Positions 47,961 through 59,627 of a stretch of 64,000 nucleotides of DNA are shown one piece after another. Position numbers and translations under genes: made by a program. Source of the stretch: Bimastos eiseni (lineage: Eukaryota > Annelida > Clitellata > Crassiclitellata > Lumbricidae). The notes beneath the pieces were generated by a model. It was not told the DNA's origin and ran no database searches. It saw only the letters and a list, made by a program, of their open reading frames with translations. The stretch lies in contig OY365807.1 of the NCBI GenBank assembly GCA_959347315.1, positions 7,909,415 through 7,973,414 of the forward strand, in the 5' to 3' direction. The first letter of the stretch is position 1. Each line of letters starts with the position of its first letter.

Positions 47961-48527
47961 CTTTCTTAGAGCAGAGCTGTCGCAAGAATGTCTTTCAATT
48001 CTCCCAGAGCAACAACATCATATCGATGACTTTAGTTCCGTCTCGTTCGTGCTCTTTCTTCCATACTGATCTCATTACTCGGGTAATTGCTTCGTATCTT
48101 TCTTGCTGCACACTGTCGCTGTCGCTCTCAGGTGGTTCCAACCAAAAGCCTGGATGAAGGTTGACGAAAATCGACTTCGCTGTTACACAGCGCTGTTAAA
48201 TATAGATTAGATTTATCGGGTCCATTACATTACGAACATTTCTCTCTGCTATGATAAAGTAGATATTAACAGTAACACTGCAAACGCTGAACCAATTTAT
48301 AGGATTTGAGAAAATAAAATCACTTATTGTAATACAATTTCAACCCTTGCCTAATTTTTAAAGTAATGTAGGAAATTTTCCTCTGTGTAGGCCTATAACA
48401 AAAACGCAATCCTTCAGTAACATTATCATGGTAAATGCTTATCCTACTGGCATAAAATGCCTTTCTTTTCACTCCCATTATAGCTGACTATTTTCTATTG
48501 TGCATAACCTTCCATTTGTCGTTGCAG

Positions 48528-48631
48528 ACCTGTTGGTCGCCCTGGTCAGTGTTTTGACGGATATAATTTGGAAGATCACGTTGCACTGGTACGCTGGAGA
48601 TGTCGTCTGCAAGACTGTTCGCTACTTGCAG
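48528..48631 (+). CDS. NPSR/CCAP-type GPCR, TM2 to start of TM3 exon
   Basis: This exon continues the receptor frame after a 2.3 kb intron. After the split Asp codon it reads LLVALVSVLTDIIWKITLHW, then YAGDVVCKTVRYLQ. The motif TDIIW in TM2 and VRYLQ at the start of TM3 are family hallmarks (human NPSR1 has TDIIW and VVRYLQ). The Cys in DVVCK is at the conserved TM3 position that pairs with the second extracellular loop Cys, present here as KQC in exon 58944-59092. The acceptor is gttgcag, ending at 48527, and the donor gtactg starts at 48632. It contains two bases plus 34 codons and ends in phase 0. Nothing is missing relative to the family in this segment. Confidence 0.92.
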
Positions 48632-49394
48632 GTACTGGCCATCCTTATAAGTTATGTCTACAACAATGCGACAGATTTTAATACAGTTTTTGAATCTGCC
48701 TTTAAAAGCAGAAAGCTTCACGAGCCTCTTGTGGTAAGCCTACAGCATGGCAAATGACGAGAGTGTTATGATGAGTCCCTACTTCTCGCTCACTCTTCGC
48801 ATCAATAAATGCTGTTCCAATTGAAGGCAATGGTTTTAGGTATATTCTTTGCCATCAATTTTTCGCCGCATCACAAACACGTAAATGGAATCGGGATCAA
48901 TGAAAATAAATACACCTAAATGGAAGTGGGATTGATGGTGAAAAATTGATGGCGAAAAATGTGTCGGTCACCGAAGAAAATACATAATGAACAACATGAG
49001 AATTATGGCATAATGATCGTTCTACTGGTTCTAGTGAATGTCAAAGAAAAGCTCAGAAGGGACAATGGTCCGGCTGGAGAGGGCCACCTACACCCATGAA
49101 CCAAAAGCAAAATGTTACTAACAATATTTATTACAATGATAATATTATACCTATCAATGATTAGCTAACGACATTCAACAAAATGATCAGAAGTCAAAAT
49201 CGTCCTTCTATGACAACAGAATGAAATAACATAAAACACATAAAAAACTTTGAATTAAGTTGTTAATAATCACTTATTATTTAAAAGTTTTAGCTGCTTT
49301 TTAGCCAGAATATGTTTGAGATTTCCACGCAGCCCACGCTCTTACCGGTTAATTTCAAATCATTCCAAGAACGACACGCCCCCCCTGAATAACA

Positions 49395-50440
49395 TACATT
49401 ACACAACGTAACTTAACTCACATTTTGCATCACATTAAGAACATTTCAGCACATCGCATGCTGCTACATTGATTGATATTGCATGACATGGCATCACGCT
49501 GTGTCACATTCCATAATTGCATGACATCCCCTGACATCACGTCACGTTATGGAACATTACGTCACATTGCTTGACATATATAACATTATGTCACATTGCA
49601 TGACACGTTCAATACCATAGCACATTGCATAACATATCTAACGTTATGTCACATGACATAATACACTTAACATTATTGCACATTGCATAGCACATTTGAC
49701 ATCATGTCTCATTTCATAACACACCTAGCATTTTGTCATATTTCATAACGCACCTAACATTTTGTCACATTTCATAACACACCTAACATTATGTCACATT
49801 TCGTAACACACCTAGCATTTTGTCACATTTCATAATACACCTAACATTTATGTCACATTTAATAACGCACCTAACATTATGTCACATTTCATAACACACC
49901 TAACATTTATGTCACATTTAATAACGCACCTAACATTATGTCACATTTCATAACACATCTAACGTTATGTCATATTTCATAGCACACCCAACATTATGTC
50001 ACATTTCATAACACACCTAACATTATGTCACATTTCATAACACACCTAACATTATTGCACATTGCATAGCACATTTGACATCATGTCTCATTTCATAACA
50101 CACCTAGCATTTTGTCACATTTCATAACGCACCTAATATTTTGTCACATTTCATAACACACCTAACATTATGTCACATTTCGTAACACACCTAGCATTTT
50201 GTCACATTTCATAACACACCTAACATTATGTCACATTTCATAACACATCTAACATTATGTCATATTTCATAACACACCCAACATTATGTCACATTTCATA
50301 ACACACCTAACATTATGTCACATTTCATAACACACCTAACATTTATGTCACATTTAATAACGCACCTAACATTATGTTACATTTCGTAACATTAGACAGC
50401 ACTGCGTCATATTATTCAGCATTACATGACATTACAATCG
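49395..50440 (+). repeat. 29 bp intronic minisatellite with higher-order structure
   Basis: The unit is about CACACCTAACATTATGTCAC plus ATTTCATAA, repeated over about 1 kb with variants. A distinctive stretch (CATTATTGCACATTGCATAG...) occurs at 49671 and again at 50050, 379 bp later, with similar variant order after each, which indicates a block duplication. It ends about 35 bp before the TM3 exon. Confidence 0.92.
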
Positions 50441-50475
50441 TTCTGTTGACAGTTCGTCGTTGGCATGTGTTGTAG

Positions 50476-50569
50476 GCTGTGGTGACCTATGCATCGACGT
50501 ACGTCTTGGTGGCTCTGAGTATCGATCGTTTGGATGCCATCGCTCGACCAATGAACTTCTCGGGTGGAA
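50476..50569 (+). CDS. NPSR/CCAP-type GPCR, TM3 and intracellular loop 2 exon
   Basis: The exon reads [20 protein letters not shown] followed by [19 protein letters not shown] is the TM3 signature of the NPSR/CCAPR family, and RPMNFSG matches the THPMNFSG of arthropod CCAP receptors. The usual DRY at the end of TM3 is DRL here: Asp and Arg are kept and Tyr is Leu. The acceptor is tgttgtag, ending at 50475, and the donor gtcagt starts at 50570. It contains 31 codons plus one base. The acceptor lies only a few tens of bases beyond a roughly 1 kb 29 bp minisatellite. Confidence 0.93.
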
Positions 50570-52547
50570 GTCAGTTACGCTCTGATGCTCTTTATGCACT
50601 CTTTCATTTGGCAGCTTATTCCACAGAGACATGTTAACAATGCATTGTATGCAGAGGAGCGCTCGCAAAAAATTGGCGCCTGGGCGCAACATTTATGGGG
50701 CCCTTCTGAACTTGTCAACCGAGTCTGAGACTCTGATGGTGTTTAATCCATCGTGTGCAAAAGCCCACGAAGTTGTATTGGAGCCGTTTTGTAGGTGTAA
50801 TTAACACTGCACTTATGATTAGTTCATAGTCATGGAAGCTATTTAAAATGGATTTGAAGTCATTTTTGGCAAAAAACGCCCAAATATGTATAATCTACAT
50901 TCGGGAAGCGAACCATTAAAGACTACCAGATACATGTAGGGTAGAGTAAATTAGGATGGGACTAAGAGGGGTGGGATTCAGAGGCGTGGGCGACCACCTG
51001 AACAACCAACTGATGCAACGTATCGTACCCAGCGCTTGGCTTTCAAATGGCGTTTTTGTATTTTGAGTAGGGTAGGAAAAAATTTATATTTTTAATGTAG
51101 GATAGAGTCAACTCCAGTGAGTGGAGCAGGGCAGGTTGCTGCAAAGCAGAGCGAGGAAGGTTAGAGCAAGATAAGATAGAATACTATTGGGAATGGTAAG
51201 GTGGAGGCCTTAAAATGGGGTTTTAGTGAGTCGTAGTCTTCAGGTTAATATGGTTTAACAGCCGAAATATTAACCAAACAACGTCAGTGCAACAACTATT
51301 CCGTCTCACTTCCTTCCTAACATAAAGGATTCGAACGCTAAATGCACATGCATTAACAATCAAACAGCTGCAGCATATGCGACCATCGTCTATGCGTAGA
51401 ATATGAGCTGTTTGTTGAAGTCAAAATAATTTCTGTGTAAATGACAACGATGTTTACCGTTTTCCATTATACGTATGAATTGCAAGTCCGAAATCTTTCA
51501 ATCTTTGTCGCAATTAGTTTCCTCTAACTTATCAGCTGCCATTGATGGGCTATTCATCCAGCAGCAAATTTTTTCGACCGGCTTTATACATCTGATGTAT
51601 ATACCGAGTCTCAAGTCTCTCTCAAGTCTTGATTTAGAGAGTGACAGACAACGGTACAACTCAATCTGTCTTGGTAGAAGTAACACATCTGTCAAGCATT
51701 ATTCTATAATTCTAAGATTTACAGCATTTATTGCGTAAGGTGTGGTATCATTTCAAAAACAGTTCACGTCAGCCCGATATCAGAACAATGACATATTTAA
51801 ATTAATGGGAACATAATTAATTATGCATAGAAGCATAGAATAGTGAAATGACTTACGTCGCTTCCGCTACAGTTGGCAAACTTCCTCCGCAGTCAATACA
51901 GTAACGCGTATTATACAGATCCTGCCCCGTTTGCTATGACACTCGCAGAGGCCTACATGAATATGACAAATGCATCATACACGTAGGAGTAGTGGCATTT
52001 GCATTCCTTCATTTCTATTGCCATGTACACGTATGATTTTGTCAAATCTATTTGCATCTGGGAATAGAACTCACCCACAGTAAGATTCGTATAGTCCTAT
52101 ATGTGACATTATTTCACATGTGACATATGCATTATTTCACATATATTCTTCTCCAAAAAGGACAAGCTGGCAGACCATTACACCGATTATTAACGAAATA
52201 CCTCTGTTTCCAACGAATCAATTCTAGTTTTTCTGTAAGTCATGAAGCAGTCTGTATGCATTAAAATAAGCGGATGTCATCATCATCATCGCTGTGAATT
52301 AACTCAGCGCTGTTGCGACGGCGTTGATGAAATTCTTGTAATTAAATAAGCAAATCCCAGTTTTCCAGCAAGGAATTAGTTTCAACGGAAGTTTGATTGC
52401 AATTGGTTTGGCTTCATCTTGGAAAGCAATAAACCAGAGAGAATGTTGTGACTCCCTCCTGAAAAAACTACTCTCGATAAGGAGAACCCCTCTAACTATC
52501 ATATTGTCCCATATCCAGTCTTTTTTTTATTCGAACTAACCGAACGC

Positions 52548-52732
52548 ATTGGTCTCTCTCGCCCTCTCTCTATCTCTCTCTGTCTGTCTGTCTGCCTCAC
52601 TGCATGTCTCTGTCTGTCTCTTTATCCCTTTGTCTGTCATTCTCTGTCTCTGTCTCACTGTCTCTGTCTCTGTTTCTGTCTGTCTGCCTGTCTGTCTGCC
52701 TGTCTGTCTGTCTGTCTCTCTCTCTCTCTGAC
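52548..52732 (+). repeat. TCTG/TCTC microsatellite
   Basis: CTGTCTGTCTGCCTGTCTGT-type repeat in the third receptor intron. Confidence 0.94.
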
Positions 52733-53196
52733 AACCGGATTCGGACCTCCACTAGGCCTAGATCACTGGAGAGAAGCAAAAATGTACTTTGGCTGTTCCG
52801 TCATTGATGGACAGTTAGAAGCATGACGTATTTCCTATTGTATTGTTTTAGAACCGGCTTTCCGTAGTCATAACTGCGCCAAATTGTGATGTAACAGTCC
52901 ATTTGTGCATGCCGAAATGAAAATTTATAACCTACATTTTGTCGGGAAGATGATAAATTTATTTTGAAGCACTGAAGAATGTTTTATAGCTCACCATTCG
53001 CATTCAGACACTTTGATAATTTGTTTCGATTTCGAATACGTTTCTAATACAAGTACTAACTCGAAGGAATCTATGTAAATGCAGATGTAATTTAAATGTA
53101 AATTTATCAAGCACATGTCACTCACGTTACCACTTCCTCCCGCTCTGTAATTCACCCAATAAAAATACATTCCAGGTAACAGTTCTACGTCTTTTG

Positions 53197-53230
53197 ATCC
53201 CCCTCAGTTGATTCCCTGTCAATTGAGTCA
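53197..53230 (-). repeat. Inverted partner of the GGGGATCAATTGAC repeat
   Basis: Its reverse complement reads TCAATTGACAGGGAATCAAC, matching the style of 53994-54105. Confidence 0.5.
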
Positions 53231-53395
53231 AACACAATTGATACAACATTTATATTCCATTTGCAGCCTTCTCTTATTATTAAAATAACAATGTAGAATT
53301 GGAATACATGTTATAGCCTGATCCAATGGGGGCATTGGATCAGCGTTCTTGTCGCGTCCTTAGTCAGTATCCAGAGATCAACTCTAGAGAAGCCA

Positions 53396-53662
53396 ATGAT
53401 CCTGCTAGGAGGACCAAATTCACTCAGCATGAATCCTGGTGACGCGCCGCATGCGGCCCTCGTTCACCCAGTGCCCGATGACTTCCAAGCCTTTGGGACG
53501 GTATTTCGAGTTCTGCAACTGAACGTCGAGGGCCTGTCAGCAGCCAAGCGCCCACTCACCAGCTGCATGACCTGCCATCATGAGGTGGATGTCATTTGCC
53601 TTCAAGATACTCATGTGGCCGACCTGACAGCTGGCAGATACACCATCGGTGCATCTTGGTGA
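53396..53662 (+). pseudogene. Non-LTR retrotransposon AP-endonuclease N-terminal fragment
   Basis: The frame includes FRVLQLNVEGLSAAK, then HHEVDVICLQDTHVADLTAG and RYTIG. This is the start of the APE-type endonuclease of LINE elements: the L-Q-x-N strand and the 'D-V-I-C-L-Q-E-T-H' metal-binding strand. The catalytic Glu of LQET is Asp here (LQDT). The domain stops at TGA (53660-53662) just after the R-Y-x-I-G segment, so most of the nuclease and all of the RT are gone. It lies in the 50570-58943 receptor intron on the sense strand. I cannot assign the clade. Confidence 0.65.
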
Positions 53663-53993
53663 TGAGCATGCTGTTAAATGGCTTGATGCGTTGTTTATTT
53701 CGCTAAATAAATAAATACAACTCCGTGTAGAAATGTGGTCTTCTGTCTTTACATTTCGAGCTGAAGTCTTAAAAATGTCCACATCGTCGGATGGTGGCAC
53801 TGAAAGAGTGACTGGAGTCCGTGATGCCAACCCAACCTTCCACCGACTTGGTCGTTCGAGCAATCCCATCAACAGCAGCAGAGTTTTTGCTCCATGTTTC
53901 AATTGGAAACAATGCCAGACCATTGGTCTGGCTACGACCTCGCCGTCTGCGACTACGGAACTACAAGTCTGTGACGCACAGGAAACAGATTTG

Positions 53994-54105
53994 AGGGGAT
54001 CAATTGACGAAGGGATCAATTGACTAGGGAACAATTGACGGGGGAGTCAACTGACGGGCACCAGTTAACGGGGGATCAAGTGGCGGGGGATCAATTTACG
54101 CGATA
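53994..54105 (+). repeat. ~17 bp degenerate repeat GGGGGATCAATTGAC
   Basis: About six variants of GGGGATCAATTGACG stand head to tail. The reverse complement motif (GATCCCCCTCAGTTGATTCC then CTGTCAATTGA) is at 53197-53227, so related sequence flanks the endonuclease fragment in inverted orientation. Confidence 0.7.
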
Positions 54106-55179
54106 CTCCAGGTTTACATGACCATACATTACCCAGCGTCGAAACCTTTGCCAAGAGAACATCATACTAATGTAGTTATACGACGCTGTCTAAATTGTCG
54201 CTATAATTAACTTTTACCTTTATAAGCAATTGGACGACATTCTGATAAAGAATATTCTTACTTACTTTACTGCATACATGAAGCTGTGTAACATGACCAA
54301 ATCTCTAAGCATAGCGACCAACAGAGCAGCATCAGTATGAGATTGAGTGACGCTGAATAACACAGGAGAGAGTAAAACGTGCATGAATTTTGCATATTTG
54401 TATACCACCTCACTACCAGAAATTCTATTTGCATTTAATTGCACTGGAATGATCTATATACAGGCCCAATATATAAATATTGGTTCGACATTGCTCCCTT
54501 GTGGACATACTAGAAGAGTCGATTTGCGAACGTGTATTTTGTTTCTTTGTTTCTTTGTTGGTAGTGTAGCTATTATCAGCTGCTGAGTCAAGCAGCTTGA
54601 TTTGTAAACAGGTCCGCAATCGTCATCGCAATGGTTTTAAAGGGGAGTCATTTTGCGACCACGTCTCATCCATTCTTGTATTACGCTTAAGACACCAATA
54701 ACAGCCTTTGTGTTTGGAACGTTTTGCGTCAGCGCCCTTCAAACAGCATCATCAATAGCGTGTTTACTGCACGCAGCTCTTGAAGACTAATCAGAAGAAG
54801 TGTCAGATGGCTTGAATAATTGCGCTCTGTGATGTGGCAGATTTTGCAAGCTGTTCACGTGATTTCAATTTACTTGTTTCCATAAACCGTGTCTGAAATG
54901 GCGATCGAGAAAAGTATAGGGGAACGAACTGTCAAACAAATGCACCATTCGACGTCAGTTTGGCTTCGTGTTAATTGAATTTGCGAAAAGAGAATTACAG
55001 TGCACTGCACGGAACTGTTGAAGGTACATTTGGATTCTGCCAGAAAATGCAGTCAGTGAGTTTCTTTTAATCAACTATGAATTACTGAAATAACGAAATA
55101 AAACGAATAAACCAAATTAAAATGAAGAAATAGCACCAGTGCTTAGTTTATTACTAAGCAATTTAAGAAGAAGCTAAGA

Positions 55180-55430
55180 CTTTATGAAGACGGTGTTCAG
55201 ACTTCGAAGACGAATGCAACGAAATCGACTGCGTCGCCAAATGATGTCATTCTGCAAAGGTTCCATTAGTTTGGTCATGTGGAAAGAATGCCTGATGATC
55301 GTTTCCATAGCAATATATTATGTGCAAGACTGGAAGTAAATAGAAATAATGGAGGACCCCAATGTATCGCACGATCTCCACTAAACGTGAGGAGAATACT
55401 AGATACGACAGACGACCGAAGAGAATAGAA
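55180..55430 (+). pseudogene. LINE-type reverse transcriptase C-terminal remnant
   Basis: One frame gives VILQRFH, a TAG stop, then FGHVERMPDDRF, followed by SNILCARLEVNRNNGGP. The phrase (W/Y)FGHV-x-RM-x-D-x-R, then a L-x-x-R-L-E-G-x-R-x-x-G-x-P block, is a very common C-terminal end of metazoan non-LTR reverse transcriptases. The in-frame stop and the lack of upstream RT domains show it is dead. A GTT/GAT trinucleotide tract begins about 50 bp downstream at 55480, the position of a 3' tail. Confidence 0.62.
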
Positions 55431-55479
55431 ATCATTCATATCCACTGATTGCTGACAAATGCTTGATACTTTCAACTGA

Positions 55480-55494
55480 TGTTGTTGTTGTTGT

Positions 55495-55552
<58 letters not shown>

Positions 55553-55800
55553 GGTAGTGGTGGTGGTGGTAGTGGTGGGTGATGATGATGATGATGATAG
55601 TGGTGGTGGTGATGATGATGATGATGATAATGATAGTGATGATGCTGGTAGTGGTGGTGGTGGTGGTGAGGATGACAATGAAGACAGTGGCAATGATTGT
55701 AGTGGTAGTGAGAGTGGTGGTGGTGATTGTTATAATAGTAATCGTGATGATGATAATGATGGTGATAATGATAAAGATAACGATGAAGAACAAGAAAATT
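55480..55800 (+). repeat. GTT then GAT/GGT trinucleotide arrays
   Basis: (GTT)n at 55481-55494, (GAT)n to 55537, then GGT/AGT/GAT mixtures. It begins 50 bp downstream of the RT remnant. Confidence 0.93.
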
Positions 55801-55989
55801 GAAAAACGATGATGATAATGTCGATGACGACGATAATACTTGTTTATGGCTATTATTTTCTAGCTTGTCTGAACTAAAATAATTTGTTTTCGCTTCTGAC
55901 TATGTTTATTACCGCTGCGTCAAAGGCTGAACCGAAAAATGAAAAAGTATTAAAAAGCTTAAGCTGATTTGCTCCGCCTGTCTAACACG

Positions 55990-56035
55990 AGACTGAGATT
56001 GAGAGAAAGAGAGACAGAGAGAAAGAGACAGACAA
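55990..56035 (+). repeat. GAGA microsatellite
   Basis: GAGACTGAGATTGAGAGAAA-type repeat. Confidence 0.85.
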
Positions 56036-56785
56036 TCATAGAGAGCGACGGAAACAGCGACAGAGTCCCCATGAGTTGATTAAGCGTGCAATCAATGATT
56101 GAAAAATGCGCAGCGATGACTTGATAAGTGCAGTGATGAAAAACTGTTAGTGCATGATCATCATCTAAATAAGGTATTTGTTATTGCACAGAAACTCATA
56201 AGCATTCATACTACTTGTATTTTATGCTTTCGCGTTCGCCACGTGCAGTGACTAAATTTACTTAAAAGATACTGCAAGACAGGCAGACAAATAGACAGAA
56301 CGAAGGCATACAGACATACAAATGTAATAACCCGGTACAGAATGGGATTATCTGGCTCAGTGCACGTGGTCATCTAGTGCAAACGGTGCATCAGCCGATA
56401 GTGTTCTAGATTATAACCTTGTTATAAATCCTACAGAACATTGTACACAAGCTTTAGCTATTGATTTCACCGATCTTTCTAAACATAGCCTAAATTAGAG
56501 GCAGATTTGGGAAGTTCCCGTAGTTTTGATGACGTCACATGACGATGGTCATGGCGTCGTTAGCCAACCACAAGGTGTGATCATTTCTTTATAGATTTTT
56601 TCCTTTTCCATGCAGCTCGACCGGTTCTTGGACATCTTAATAATATAATTCTTTCCATGTGTCTATCAATGTTTTCCAGGTTTTCCTAAGGTACTCATAT
56701 TTCTATCATAAAGCCGCATGTCAAAGATTCTTTTCTCATATCCTTTAATGGAGCAGTCTAATCACTCTTGGTCAATAAAGTAATA

Positions 56786-56886
56786 GAAGAGACGGATGAT
56801 GACAATGACGATGAAGACGACGACGATGACGACGACGACGACGACGACGATGATGACGACGACGACGATGACGACGACGATGATTA
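56786..56886 (+). repeat. (GAC)n array
   Basis: GACGACGACGACGATGATGA-type repeat of about 100 bp. Confidence 0.93.
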
Positions 56887-57556
56887 CGGTTAGCAACGGT
56901 GAAGTTTGTCGTCACTATGATATCCTATTTAACAAGATTGCCCTGTAAATTACAGTGACCTATTATACAGGAAGTAATGAAAGACCTTTGTTGCAATAAC
57001 AATTATCTAAGAAAACATTCTCAGAAAGAATACCGAAAGATGTGATTATCAGGTCATTCGACAATAAGGATGAGATCACAAGGCATTATATCTCGCCAAT
57101 ATTATAACATTTATGGAGGAATGGGACAAAGCCTTTTTTAAATCAGATAGAAACTATCAGTTCTTTGAATCGTCAAATGATGCGCCGGATCCGAGAGACT
57201 TAAGCAGCGAAAAGAAGAAACCTGATGAGTTTTGATGATTTAAAATTAAATGCATAACGTCTTACTCTTGATAAAAGGATGGCATCGTTATGTGTTTCGC
57301 TTTTACCTTGAATAGGATTATTTCAGACTGCTAGAGGCCTACTCGATGTATCACACAGAATGCATATTTTGCTTGGTTTTCTCCCTAAGATATAATTATA
57401 TTTATCCGACCGCTCATACAGACGATGTATCAAAAGGCGAGTTTTGAACGCTATGCCAAATTGCATAAATATGTAGCACAAAATCAAAAGTTTAAATACC
57501 CGGTAACAATGTTGTTAGGTATAAGGGCACAATCGATGCATTTTACATACCATCAA

Positions 57557-57617
57557 CAATTTAGAATCCATGTTGCGAGCTATCGAATCGATATCTCGCA
57601 ACATGGATTCTAAATTG
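57557..57617. repeat. 61 nt near-perfect palindrome (23 bp perfect stem)
   Basis: The left arm 57557-57579 (CAATTTAGAATCCATGTTGC plus GAG) is the exact reverse complement of 57595-57617. The 15 base loop itself is TATCGA-A-TCGATA with one mismatch at its edge. It lies in the large receptor intron. A transcript would form a stem of miRNA-precursor size, but a young inverted duplication or transposon relic is equally possible. Confidence 0.85.
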
Positions 57618-58118
57618 TCGTTTTGTATAGGCCTACTCTTTTATGCAATCTAAGACGCCATTTAGGACAAATTTTAAACCAACAATTGAACTAGCCAAAG
57701 TAACCAGTGTGATATGGCTATATAATAAATCTCGAAACGTATTACTCTATTTCCGAATATCGACGCAAGGAACAACGACTTCAGTTATATCACCGGATAA
57801 CGGTTTCACTTAGTTTCCCATAGACGTTCCGGAATTGTGCTTTGAAATAACGGATATAAACGAATGCTTGTTTAGAAGAATGGACATTACGACATGGGAA
57901 ACAAAGATTACTCTATTAGGTGAGAACCGACGGAGCAGCACTAGCCTACGGTAAAGTCGACATGTGTGTGGTTACGGAGAGACACAGATGCATTGTTGTG
58001 GTTGTACATATCACTAGTTAGACCCCATAATTATGGAATACTGCACCCAGGAATACATACCTGAAACAGTACGTGAAATATTTGGAGCAAATGTAAAGAA
58101 GTGCTACACAAATGATAA

Positions 58119-58121
<3 letters not shown>

Positions 58122-58204
<83 letters not shown>

Positions 58205-58300
58205 AAGAAAGAGACAGAGATAAAGAGAGTGATATATATACATAAAGAGGGAGAGAGGGAGAGAGAGAGAGAGAAAGAAAGAGAGCGAGAGAGAGAGAGA
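58122..58300 (+). repeat. (GA)n microsatellite
   Basis: Long perfect GA stretches with GAAAGAAA interruptions. Confidence 0.95.
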
Positions 58301-58427
58301 GTTGTGTGTTGAGCTGGCAGAATATATAACCTAACAAGAGCTACAGAGAGCAAGATACAATGGGCCCAATAGGTTGGATGGTCGTTTAGACGGAGGCGAT
58401 TGACTGACATTTTGATGAAACAGAACA

Positions 58428-58485
58428 TACATATATATATATACATACATATATGTATACATATATATATGTGTGTGTATATAAT
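58428..58485 (+). repeat. TA/CATA/TG short repeats
   Basis: CATATATATATATACATACA then TATATATGTGTGTGTATA. Confidence 0.85.
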
Positions 58486-58689
58486 ACAAATTATCTATAG
58501 ATGTTCATAGACAGAGGCACAGAATATGTTGAAAGCGGATGAAGCTGTGGAAAGAAAAAGACGATCAAACGGTTAATATCCGGAAAGAAGAAAATTATTA
58601 TCTCATATTTTTCCATGATCTGGTCATCCACGAGACCGAAGCGAATCACAAACTCTTAAAGTTGATTTTTTATGTTTCTTAAGGGTCAT

Positions 58690-58820
58690 TGTATTATATG
58701 CGAGCATGTAGGCCTATGTATGTTGAGTAGTAGCTTTGAAGGGGCGCTATATAAATCTTCGTAACGAATGAATGAATGAATGAATGAATGAATGAATGAA
58801 TGAATGAATGAATGAATGGT
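58690..58820 (+). mobile_element. Repeat tail GCGCTATATAAATCTTCGTA with (GAAT)n
   Basis: The shared 3' end is followed by about 12 perfect GAAT units (58766-58818), the likely replication tail of a retroposed element. A related inverted copy is at 19156-19240. The shorter core TATATAAAT beside GCGC also occurs at 1596-1610 and, inverted, at 1836-1850. It ends about 125 bp before the TM4 exon. Confidence 0.5.
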
Positions 58821-58943
58821 CAAATTGCTTTTTGATTTGAATTAGAATTATCAAAATCAATTAGAATAAGAATTTGTCGTCTGTCTGATCGCAATTAGCT
58901 GATATCTTTAAATGTAATCGATTGGTTATCCAACTCTGTGTAG

Positions 58944-59092
58944 ATGTTCGTGCGAAGGTGTTGATCGCTCTGGCCTGGCTCTCAGCCGGAGTCTTCTCCA
59001 TTCCTATGCTGGTCATTAACAAGGAGATGGTCAGACGCCAGGACGGTTCGAAGCAATGTCGCATCGTATTCGGAGAACGCTGGAACTGGCAG
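58944..59092 (+). CDS. NPSR/CCAP-type GPCR, TM4 and extracellular loop 2 exon
   Basis: After an 8.4 kb intron the frame resumes with the end of a split Asn codon, then VRAKVLIALAWLSAGVFSIP, the TM4 helix with its conserved Trp and Pro. The second extracellular loop follows, with KQCRIVFG supplying the disulfide Cys, and the exon ends ERWNWQ just before TM5. The acceptor is ctctgtgtag, ending at 58943, and the donor gtttgt starts at 59093. Length is two bases plus 49 codons. It ends in phase 0, which fits the next exon. An open frame continues for 43 codons into the intron, but that part has no receptor similarity. Confidence 0.92.
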
Positions 59093-59409
59093 GTTTGTAG
59101 AGCTTCTGCTCTCCTCTTCAGCCTTCCATCATACCTAGAGTTTTGCAGTGTTTTTATAACTATTATATTCTGGGATTCCCTTGAATCTTTGGTTGTTTAT
59201 TGTGGAATAACTGAGAATTCCTAAAGCGTTCTTAAGCAATGGTAATTTATTTTTGAGCGCTTCCAAAAAATTGTTTTAGTTCTGAAATAAATAACAATTT
59301 CTGAAATTTTCTCAATATTTGACCAGTAGTCTCATTTTTATATTTCATTTTTCCTTTATTTCGTCGACTTAAGTTTATATAGTGTGCTAAGGTCTGTCAG
59401 TCATTCTAG

Positions 59410-59627
59410 CGTAAAACAGTGAGGAGACCTGACCTACGTCTCTAACGAACGTAGACTCGGAACCGATCTGGCTGATGGATCAAAGACCTCCGCGCTCATC
59501 TTCACGTGGTGTAGAGTTCTGCAGACCGTTAATAGCCTCCCTTTAATGGGTAGGCGAACGGACGGGCACGGCAGACAAAACCAGAGGTTGGCAATGGCAA
59601 ACCACTCCTGTCAATGTGCCAAGAAAC
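59410..59627 (+). mobile_element. Interspersed repeat hosting the hAT MITE
   Basis: Includes CCTCCCTTTAATGGGTAGG and GAGGTTGGCAATGGCAAACC then ACTCCTGTCAATGTGCCAAG. I recall the phrase 'GGTTGGCAAtGGCAAACCACTCCTGTC..GCCAAGAAAACC' as a recurrent piece of animal interspersed repeats. It continues after the MITE at 59836. The class is not determined. Confidence 0.4.

Noticed and set aside
49395..50440. CRISPR-like regular repeats
   Set aside because: Contiguous 29 bp tandem units without unique spacers, in a eukaryotic intron.
53537..54034. 165-codon minus-strand frame
   Set aside because: Its right part is antisense to the endonuclease fragment and the rest shows nothing I recognise; kept as unresolved, not as a gene.
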